From positions 1-5,049 of the forward strand of contig JALONE010000322.1 of assembly GCA_025455125.1 (NCBI GenBank): DNA of 5,049 nt, in the 5' to 3' direction. The DNA is from Bacteroidota bacterium. Its GTDB lineage: Bacteria; Bacteroidota; Ignavibacteria; UBA10030. A program made the translations under genes and the position numbers. A model generated the notes under the pieces. The model had not been told where the DNA came from and ran no database searches. It worked only from the letters and a program-made list of their open reading frames with translations. Shown piece after piece: positions 1 to 5,049 of this stretch; positions within the stretch are counted from its first letter, which is position 1, and every line of letters begins with the position of its first letter.

Positions 1-1481
1 GCCTCGGGCGCGACGATGAGGTCGGTCACGCGATGTTCCGTCACGACCTTCGTGACATTGAACAAGGTCCCGATCACCGGGATCCCTTCGAACGTCTCGC
101 CGAGCTGCTTGTGCGTCAGTCCCAGAATGCCGACGATCTCATACCCCGTCCCCGCACGGCGATGGAGCCGCTTGATCAGCGCACGCGCCTGCTCATTCGT
201 CCCGACGATGACCGTCCGCTTGCCGAATGCGCTCGGCCTTCCTTCGGCATGCCGCTTCCCCAATCCCCAGACGAAGAGCCGCCACGCAGGAATGAGGATC
301 GAAGAGAACGTACCGGCGATGACGAGAATCCATCGGCTGAAGGCGAAGTTCTTGAAGATGGCTGTGAGCGCGGCGATGAACACAAAGGCAGAAGCCGTCG
401 CCATGAATGCGCGCGAGGTCGACATTCGCCTCGTCGAGTAGACGCCCGCCATCATTTGGAACGACAGCACGATCGCGGCTGGAATGAGGAAAACGGCGGG
501 ATACGCATACGAAGGATAGAGAAACAACTCGCCGCGGCGGAGGTATTCACCGGCGAGCAAACTGCCGACGACGATCACTGCGTCGATGGCTGCATCTCGT
601 ATTGGACGGAGCATCATGCGGAACCACGCGCCGAGCGTCACCATCGCGATCGAGAGACGCAGGATCGCAACGGTGAGCGCGGAATGCCGAAAATGTTTCC
701 GCACGAATTGATGCATCGCGGCATAGAACGTCCGAATCTCGTCGATGTTGCTCCGCTTCGTACTCTCACCCTTGTAGTGGATGATCTGCGTCTCGTGCAC
801 ATACCAGATCATCCAGCCCGCCTCGCGGATGCGATAACACCAATCAAGGTCCTCTCCGTACATGAAGAACGCTTCGTCAAGGCCGCCGACCTTTTCGACG
901 ACATCGCGCCGGACCATCATGAATGATCCGCTGACCGCGTCGACAGAGTAGGAGGCGTTCTCGTTGAGATAGGTCAGATTGTACCGGCCGAGCAATTGCG
1001 AGGAAGGGAACATCGAACTGAGTCCGACGATCTTGGTGAAGGCCACCCAGGGCGTCGGATAACTTCGCCGGCACGCCAGTTGGAGGGTGCCGTCGGGATT
1101 GAGGATCTTGCAGCCCGCGAGTCCCACTTCCGGATGCTCGCGCATGAACGACACCATTGTCCGGAGCGTGTCTTCCTGCACCAGCGTATCGGGATTGATG
1201 AGCAGGATGAATTCTCCCCGCGCGCTCTTGAGGGCAATGTTGTTCGCCTTCGCGAAGCCCAGGTTCTCGCCATTCGCGATGAGATGCACGGAGGGGAATT
1301 TCTTCCGGATCATCTCCACGCTCCCGTCGTCGGATGCATTGTCGACGACGATCACCTCGGACCGCAACCCGCGGGACGCGGACCGGAGCGACACGAGGGC
1401 GTGCTCCAGGAACTCCCGCACGTTGTAGTTGACGATGACGATGCTGAGCATCGGACGCCGTTGTGGGCGCTTAGGGGGCAT
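1..1481 (-). CDS. Family 2 glycosyltransferase (WbbL-like) fused to membrane helices and a Rossmann-like domain; 3' end outside window
   Basis: My translation from ATG at 1481 stays open to position 1, giving 493 residues with no stop, so the gene runs off the left edge. Residues about 12-250 form a GT-A glycosyltransferase of the rhamnosyltransferase (WbbL, COG1216) type. Visible motifs are LSIVIVNYN (12-20), VVDNASDDGS (45-54), the metal-site region NPDT (96-99), a GEDLDW motif (209-214) with the likely catalytic acidic residues, and HYKGES (235-240). Such enzymes add a sugar from a nucleotide donor to a lipid-linked glycan at the inner membrane face; donor and acceptor cannot be read here. 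Instead of ending near 300 residues, the frame continues into about five hydrophobic segments (about 267-288, 297-313, 327-347, 358-374, 383-400). A nucleotide-binding-like fold follows, with VIVGTNEQA at 424-432, resembling the N-terminal part of polyprenyl sugar-phosphate transferases. The start overlaps the preceding gene by 11 nt. ATG at 1451, right before the first strand, is an alternative; neither has a strong ribosome site. Confidence 0.9.
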   Translation of the reverse strand, partial: MPPKRPQRRPMLSIVIVNYNVREFLEHALVSLRSASRGLRSEVIVVDNASDDGSVEMIRKKFPSVHLIANGENLGFAKANNIALKSARGEFILLINPDTLVQEDTLRTMVSFMREHPEVGLAGCKILNPDGTLQLACRRSYPTPWVAFTKIVGLSSMFPSSQLLGRYNLTYLNENASYSVDAVSGSFMMVRRDVVEKVGGLDEAFFMYGEDLDWCYRIREAGWMIWYVHETQIIHYKGESTKRSNIDEIRTFYAAMHQFVRKHFRHSALTVAILRLSIAMVTLGAWFRMMLRPIRDAAIDAVIVVGSLLAGEYLRRGELFLYPSYAYPAVFLIPAAIVLSFQMMAGVYSTRRMSTSRAFMATASAFVFIAALTAIFKNFAFSRWILVIAGTFSSILIPAWRLFVWGLGKRHAEGRPSAFGKRTVIVGTNEQARALIKRLHRRAGTGYEIVGILGLTHKQLGETFEGIPVIGTLFNVTKVVTEHRVTDLIVAPE

Positions 1482-2150
1482 GGAAGAAACTCTTGATCTT
1501 CAGTTTCCAGACCATGAATGCCGCTTCATGGACGATCTGTTTCGACATCTTTGACACGCCCACGCGCCGGTCCACAAAAACGATCGGAACCTCGCAGATC
1601 TTGAATCCTTTTCTCCAAGCGATGAAGTTGGTCTCGATCTGGAAGCTGTAGCCGTTCGAATGGATGGCGTCGAGATCCATGCTTTCGAGGACCTTCCGCC
1701 GATAGCATTTGAATCCCGCGTATACATGTTCGCGAAGTAGCTCAAGAGGAGCCGTCGCATCGGCCAATTCACGACGTTCACGCCAGAAATGTAGCGGGAA
1801 CCGATCACGAGGTCGCACTCCTGTGCTCGCGCAAGGAGGACAGGCAGCGATTTCGGGTCGTGTGAAAAATCGGCGTCCATCTCGAACACGAAATCGAATG
1901 CGTTCGCGATGGCATACTTGAAGCCCGCCACATACGCGGTTCCCAATCCCATCTTCCCGGACCGTTCGATCAGATGAACACGCGGTTCGTGCTGCTGGAG
2001 TACTTTCACCAGATCCGCCGTTCCGTCCGGCGAGTTGTCGTCCACGATCAAGACGTGGAACGTCGGATCCTGCTCGAGGATCTGCGGCACGATCTGCGGA
2101 ATGTTTTCGGCTTCGTTGTAGGTCGGGATGACAATCAGAGACTTCGACAT
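1471..2150 (-). pseudogene. Polyprenol-phosphate mannosyltransferase-like GT2 (DPM1 type), broken by a frame-changing deletion
   Basis: Two adjoining frames together give one family 2 glycosyltransferase. From ATG at 2150 the first 145 residues carry the GT-A start (LIVIPTYNEAENI), DDNSPDGT at 37-44, the metal-binding MDADFSHDP at 91-99 and GSRYISG at 117-123. They end in SYFANMYTR at about 1716. The family then continues in another frame from GGA at 1716 to TAA at 1471 (81 residues: GFKCYRRKV, NGYSFQIE, FVDRRVGVSKMSK). From memory of the family, about 12 residues ending in D-A-T-G are missing between the halves, so the intact length would be about 238. The missing length must be 3n+1 bases, most likely 37. 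Read literally, the first frame runs on to a nonsense-like tail ending at 1500. The usual role is moving a sugar from GDP-mannose or a similar donor to polyprenyl phosphate. The loss removes a conserved segment, so an active product is unlikely unless the sequence is wrong. It lies 189 bp after the aminotransferase. Confidence 0.85.
1711..1724 (-). other. Deletion/frameshift junction in the DPM1-like gene
   Basis: On the minus strand the junction reads TAT ACG CG followed by GGA TTC. The left codons belong to FANMYTR and the right codons to GFKCYRR, and they are one base out of phase. Both sides are strongly family-like right up to this point, which places the break within a few bases of 1716-1718. 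The conserved D-A-T-G segment expected here is absent. Confidence 0.75.
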
Positions 2151-2193
2151 GGGTCCGTCTGTTTCAAGTTAGTCGTATTGTAACTGTTCTCGC

Positions 2194-2243
2194 GTCAGTC
2201 TGAACTGTCACCGTGAGCTTGTCGAACGGTGTCGAAGACTGAC
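2194..2243. repeat. Intergenic hairpin repeat, copy A (double stem)
   Basis: An outer perfect 7-bp stem pairs GTCAGTC (2194-2200) with GACTGAC (2237-2243). An inner perfect 6-bp stem pairs CACCGT (2209-2214) with ACGGTG (2226-2231) around the 11-nt loop GAGCTTGTCGA. The loop matches the loops of the copies at 2286-2308 and 4955-4985 while the stem differs. It sits between the aminotransferase and the DPM1-like gene. No T-run follows on the minus strand, so it does not look like an ordinary intrinsic terminator. Confidence 0.75.
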
Positions 2244-2277
2244 GAATTGATCACTGCCGCGCATCGACACGGTTCGA

Positions 2278-2297
2278 CCCCTCGACACCCCTCGACA
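2278..2297. repeat. Perfect 10-bp tandem direct repeat
   Basis: CCCCTCGACA occurs twice back to back (2278-2287 and 2288-2297). The second unit forms part of the left arm and loop of hairpin copy B, so this may be a slippage duplication inside the repeat element. Confidence 0.7.
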
Positions 2298-2308
2298 GGC
2301 TCGGGGTG
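2286..2308. repeat. Intergenic hairpin repeat, copy B (inverted orientation)
   Basis: CACCCC (2286-2291) pairs perfectly with GGGGTG (2303-2308) around an 11-nt loop. Read on the minus strand the loop is GAGCCTGTCGA, matching copies A and C. The 6-bp stem with an 11-nt loop has the same geometry as copy A, in the opposite orientation. Confidence 0.75.
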
Positions 2309-2324
2309 ACAGGCTCACCGTGAC
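2307..2324. repeat. Partial unit of the same hairpin repeat
   Basis: Read on the minus strand this stretch is GTCACGGTGAGCCTGTCA. It matches 15 of 18 bases of the left half of copy A (from 2207), covering one arm and most of the loop but lacking the closing arm. It abuts copy B and looks like a decayed or half-copied unit. Confidence 0.5.
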
Positions 2325-2339
2325 AACTTAGCAACCACA

Positions 2340-3452
2340 CTATCTTACGGCCTCACGGACGGCGTTCACGATATGGGCGATCTGTTGTTCATCCAATTCG
2401 GTGTGCATCGGCAGCGACAACACTTCAGCGGTCGCCTCGTCTGTCACCGGCATGGCATGCGAAGCGTCGGTCATGGGGAGATACGCTTCTTGCTTGTGCA
2501 GCGGGATCGGATAATAGATGGCATGCGGGATCTTCTGCGCGGCAAGCTGTTCCGCCGCCTTATCCCTCTTCGCCTTGATGCGGACGGTGTATTGATGGAA
2601 GACGTGCGTCCCGTATGAGGCGATGAATGGCGTGGTCACGCCGGTTCCGGCGAATCCCTTGTCATACCATCGCGCCGCCGTTTGCCGCGCCGCGATCCAC
2701 TCGTCGAGATACCGCATCTTGACGCGAAGCTTCGCCGCTTGAAGCGCGTCGAGCCGGCTGTTGACGCCGATGACCTCGTGCTTGTATCGCACGCGCGAAC
2801 CATGGACGACGATCATCCGGAGTTTCTCGGCGAGCGCCTGATCGTTCGTCACGACCATTCCCGCATCACCGAACGCGCCGAGATTCTTTGAGGGAAAGAA
2901 ACTGATCGCCCCCATCGCGCCGATCCCTCCCACCTTCTTCCCCTTGTAGTCCGCGCCGATCGCCTGACACATGTCCTCGATGACCGGGATCTTGTGCTTG
3001 TTCGCGACGGCCATCAGCGGATCCATGTCGCATGACTGTCCATAGAGATGCACGGGGATGATGGCTTTCGTTCGCGACGTGATGGCCGCTTCGACCAAAG
3101 CGGGATCGATGTTGAACGTTTTCGGATCGATGTCGACATAGACCGGCTTCGCGCCGAGCAGAACGATGGTCTCGGTCGTCGCCACGAACGTGAACGGCGT
3201 CGTCACGACCTCGTCGCCGGGCCCGATGCCGAGCGCCATCATCGCAACCTGCAAGGCATCCGTTCCGGAGGCGCAGCCAATGCCGTACTTGACGCCGAGG
3301 TAGTTCGCGATCTCGTTCTCGAACTCGGTGACTTCCTTCCCGAGGATGTACTGGCCCGAGTTGAGCACGCGTTGCACGACATCATCGATCTCGGGTTTTA
3401 TCTTCTTGTATTGGCCGACAACGTCGACCATGTGGATCGGTCGGAGTTCCAT
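2340..3452 (-). CDS. DegT/DnrJ/EryC1/StrS-family sugar aminotransferase (WbpE-like)
   Basis: This intact 370-residue PLP enzyme moves an amino group (usually from glutamate) onto a keto-sugar nucleotide, making an amino sugar for surface glycans. Family landmarks in order are GQYILGKEV (33-41), GTDALQ (63-68), FTFVATTET (88-96), VYVDIDP (104-110) and ED (159-160), with Asp160 in the position that contacts the PLP ring nitrogen. FFPSKNLGAFGDAG follows, with Lys189 as the expected Schiff-base lysine, then NSRLDALQAA (231-240), HQYTVR (286-291), YYPIPLHKQ (313-321) and LSLPMH (345-350). Length and motifs are normal and no key residue is missing. From memory the protein reads closest to WbpE, which aminates UDP-3-keto-N-acetylglucosaminuronate, but this family is hard to assign to a substrate. 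I chose ATG at 3452 because family similarity begins there; ATG at 3485 would add 11 unrelated residues over the end of the upstream gene. The start is 1 nt after the sugar transferase stop, so the two genes are almost certainly cotranscribed. Confidence 0.93.
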   Translation of the reverse strand: MELRPIHMVDVVGQYKKIKPEIDDVVQRVLNSGQYILGKEVTEFENEIANYLGVKYGIGCASGTDALQVAMMALGIGPGDEVVTTPFTFVATTETIVLLGAKPVYVDIDPKTFNIDPALVEAAITSRTKAIIPVHLYGQSCDMDPLMAVANKHKIPVIEDMCQAIGADYKGKKVGGIGAMGAISFFPSKNLGAFGDAGMVVTNDQALAEKLRMIVVHGSRVRYKHEVIGVNSRLDALQAAKLRVKMRYLDEWIAARQTAARWYDKGFAGTGVTTPFIASYGTHVFHQYTVRIKAKRDKAAEQLAAQKIPHAIYYPIPLHKQEAYLPMTDASHAMPVTDEATAEVLSLPMHTELDEQQIAHIVNAVREAVR

Positions 3453-3453
3453 A

Positions 3454-4859
3454 TCAGGCGTGTCCTTTTCCCATAAGCATGACATACAACGTATTGACGA
3501 GGATCTTCAGATCCAGTCGCCAGGAGATGTTTTCAATATAATAAAGGTCGTATTTCACTTTCGCTTTCACATCGTCGAGGGTCTCGTCGTACTTATGCTT
3601 CACCTGCGCCCATCCGGTGATGCCCGGACGAACCCGCAGGCGCCGCTTGTAAAGCGGGATCTGCTTCGACAGCTGCTCCACAAAATGGGGGCGCTCCGGT
3701 CGGGGGCCGACGAGACTCATATCCCCCTTGAGCACATTGATGAACTGCGGGATCTCGTCCAGATGGGACTTCCGCAGGAACTTCCCAAACCGCGTCACGC
3801 GGGGATCGTTCTTGTTCGCCCACACCGGTCCGGAATGCTTCTCGGCATCGCTCCGCATCGAGCGGAATTTAAACATGAAATAGTTGTGACCGTTTCTTCC
3901 GACCCGCTCCTGCTTGTAGAGCGCCGGTCCCGGCGAATCGAGCTTCACGAGAATGGCGAGGAACACCCAGACCGGGAACCCGATCACGAGGATGAGGAGC
4001 GCCACGGTGAAATCGAGCATCCGCTTCAAGACCTCTTCCCATGGTTTGAGCAGCTGCGGTCGGACGTCCATCAGCGGGAACCCGTAGATGGAACTGATCC
4101 GCGCTTGTCCGCTGACGATGTCGTACAGGTCGGGGACGATCTTCATCCCGACGTCGAACCCTTCCGCATACCGCATGATCTCCACGAGCTGATCGTGCTC
4201 CGTCGATTCCAGTCCGATCAAGAGTTGCGTGATGCTGTGCTTGCGGATGAATTCCGGGAGATGCCGGATCGATCCGAGGACTGGGACATTCTTGTGCTTC
4301 TCCCGCCGCGAACGCGAACCCGTTGTCCGCACGAATCCCATCACACGATACCCAAGGGCCGGGAACTTCTCCACCATCTCGAAGAGGTCGAACGCCTTCT
4401 TCGACCAACCGATGATGAGCGTATTGCGAAGCCCCACACCCGCGAGCAGCAAGCGGCGCTGGACCAGCCGGACGCTCAGCCGTCCGAACGAGGTGAATGC
4501 ACCGACGGCGATCCAGTACAGCACGATGGCGGGACGGATATCCGCGCGAGCACCCGACAGCGCATCATCGAGAAAGATGATAAAGAAGAGCACCAACGCC
4601 CCGGCGATCGTCGTCCGAAGCAGCGTGACCACCTCGTCGATCATCGATTGCTCGTACCAGGGCCGATAGAGGCCAAAGAGCGCGAACAGCAGCAGCCAGT
4701 ACAGGTTCACCGCGATCAGCGGCAGAATCAATTCTCCGGCGTGATACTGACCTCCATCCAGCCGCTCTCGACGCGGATGACATAGTACGCCAGAAACGCC
4801 AGCGACAACATCGCGACATCGACGAGCAGGGTCAGTATGAGCTCAAGACGACGAGACAT
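3454..4859 (-). CDS. Undecaprenyl-phosphate sugar-1-phosphate transferase (polyprenyl glycosylphosphotransferase, WbaP/WcaJ type), with one frameshift near 4732
   Basis: This inner-membrane initiating enzyme transfers a sugar-1-phosphate from a nucleotide sugar to undecaprenyl phosphate. The main frame reads 425 residues from TTG at 4731 to TGA at 3454. Numbered from that TTG, hydrophobic segments lie at about 2-21, 39-55 and 67-82, then a Rossmann-like domain (NTLIIGWSKKA, 103-113). The catalytic domain has KRMLD (236-240), a membrane segment (241-264), DSPGPALYKQERVG (265-278), FMFKFRSM (285-292), the catalytic Asp-Glu pair in HLDEIPQ (325-326), GDMSLVGPRPE (336-346) and RPGITGWAQV (368-377). 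The family is usually about 460-470 residues. In a neighbouring frame, ATG at 4859 encodes 42 fitting residues with the expected first membrane helix (about 8-28), then stops at 4728. Restoring one base joins them into about 468 residues. The sugar (Glc, Gal or other) cannot be told. It is first in the visible gene run and is followed 1 nt later by the aminotransferase. Confidence 0.9.
3463..3469 (-). promoter_or_regulatory. Probable ribosome binding site for the aminotransferase
   Basis: AAAAGGA lies inside the last codons of the sugar transferase, with 10 nt between it and ATG at 3452. This supports 3452 as the start and suggests the two genes are translated in a coupled way. The spacing is at the long end of normal. 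Confidence 0.45.
4728..4736 (-). other. Frameshift site in the sugar-phosphate transferase
   Basis: The minus strand reads GAG AAT TGA in the N-terminal frame, giving a stop at 4730-4728. The C-terminal frame reads TTG ATT CTG from 4731. One extra base, for example GAG AAA TTG, would give a continuous ITPEKLILPL. The stop and a possible TTG start also overlap as TTGA, so coupled re-initiation is formally possible, but no well-spaced ribosome site precedes it. Confidence 0.75.
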
Positions 4860-4873
4860 GGGTTAGAAGATTT

Positions 4874-4900
4874 CCACGGATTGCACAGATTATCACAGAT
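4874..4900. repeat. Three short CAC(A/G)GAT repeats in the leader
   Basis: CACGGAT, CACAGAT and CACAGAT begin at 4875, 4884 and 4894, spaced 9-10 nt apart. They end about 15 nt before the transferase ATG on the minus strand, where they read as ATC(T/C)GTG units. They could be binding-site-like repeats or a copy of a dispersed intergenic repeat. The same minus-strand stretch contains GATAAT, which is -10-like, but I see no matching -35 element. Confidence 0.5.
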
Positions 4901-4954
4901 GAACGCAAACGATACTTGACTTGGAAACTCCAGAAAGATTCGTGCTCCTCTCGG

Positions 4955-4985
4955 CGGTCATCCTGAGCCTGTCGAAGGATGACCG
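4955..4985. repeat. Intergenic hairpin repeat, copy C (10-bp stem)
   Basis: CGGTCATCCT (4955-4964) pairs perfectly with AGGATGACCG (4976-4985) around the 11-nt loop GAGCCTGTCGA. This is the same loop as copy B and differs by one base from copy A. It lies upstream of the sugar transferase. On the plus strand it is followed by TAAAAA, so it has no T-run in either reading direction. Confidence 0.8.
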
Positions 4986-4994
4986 TAAAAAGAC

Positions 4995-5049
4995 GCGTCA
5001 AGCTTCGACACGACTTCGGCGAGCTCAGTCGAGCCGCTCAGCTTGACGC
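4995..5049. repeat. Nested inverted repeat at the right edge
   Basis: An outer perfect 9-bp inverted repeat pairs GCGTCAAGC (4995-5003) with GCTTGACGC (5041-5049). Inside it, CGGC (5017-5020) pairs with GCCG (5033-5036) around GAGCTCAGTCGA, which resembles the loop of the other hairpins. The outer arm ends exactly at the window edge, so the element may be longer. Confidence 0.6.

Noticed and set aside
33..926. Long plus-strand open frame (297 codons) opposite the fused glycosyltransferase
   Set aside because: The product is rich in Arg, Asp, His and Glu with no recognisable motif. It lies antisense to a continuous, motif-bearing coding frame, as expected from GC-rich codon bias.
1500..1715. 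C-terminal tail of the 216-residue reading of the DPM1-like gene
   Set aside because: After NMYTR the residues become Ser/Arg-rich and unlike the family, while the neighbouring frame carries the true family C-terminus, so this tail is an artefact of the frame break.
2194..2308. Intergenic hairpins as intrinsic terminators
   Set aside because: Neither hairpin is followed by a run of T on the minus strand, and the loop is longer than usual for a terminator.
3453..3485. Upstream ATG at 3485 as the aminotransferase start
   Set aside because: It adds 11 residues with no family similarity and overlaps the end of the transferase; ATG at 3452 begins at the conserved N-terminus and has an AAAAGGA site upstream.
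3328..4785. Plus-strand open frame of 485 codons opposite the sugar transferase
   Set aside because: It is antisense to a gene with every catalytic motif of its family, and its translation is low-complexity charged sequence without domain features.
4890..4925. Sigma-70 promoter upstream of the sugar transferase
   Set aside because: A GATAAT-like -10 is present on the minus strand, but no -35 match lies at 16-18 nt, and the hexamer falls inside the short repeat array.

Overview
The window is a piece of a surface-polysaccharide (O-antigen, capsule or exopolysaccharide) assembly locus. All genes lie on the minus strand, so the transcription order runs from high to low coordinates. The protein types, the GC-rich codon choice and the non-coding repeats suggest a Gram-negative-type bacterium. 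The protein wording reminds me of the Bacteroidota/Chlorobiota side of the tree (Ignavibacteria, Kryptonia and relatives), but that placement is an impression, not a result.

Layout in transcription order: (1) 4860-5049, a non-coding leader with short CAC(A/G)GAT repeats and palindromic repeats; (2) 4859-3454, a polyprenyl-phosphate sugar-1-phosphate transferase (WbaP/WcaJ type) that is complete only if one missing base near 4732 is allowed for; (3) 3452-2340, an intact 370-residue DegT/DnrJ/EryC1/StrS sugar aminotransferase starting 1 nt after the transferase stop; (4) 2339-2151, a 189-bp gap filled with palindromic repeats; (5) 2150-1471, a polyprenol-phosphate mannosyltransferase-like family 2 glycosyltransferase (DPM1 type), broken by a frame-changing deletion near 1718; (6) 1481 to the left edge, a long open frame joining a WbbL-like family 2 glycosyltransferase to about five membrane helices and a Rossmann-like domain, truncated by the window.

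Working together, the sugar transferase would load the first sugar phosphate onto undecaprenyl phosphate. The aminotransferase would make an amino-sugar nucleotide. The membrane-fused glycosyltransferase would extend the lipid-linked chain, and the DPM1-like enzyme would (if functional) make a polyprenyl-phosphate sugar donor.

The points most worth a second look are: two independent reading-frame breaks in four genes; the glycosyltransferase/membrane/Rossmann fusion, whose second half looks like the N-terminal half of the neighbouring sugar transferase; and a family of intergenic hairpins with a constant 11-nt loop, GAGC(C/T)TGTCGA, and stems that change in a compensatory way between copies. 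I see no RNA genes, CRISPR arrays, transposases or convincing intrinsic terminators.
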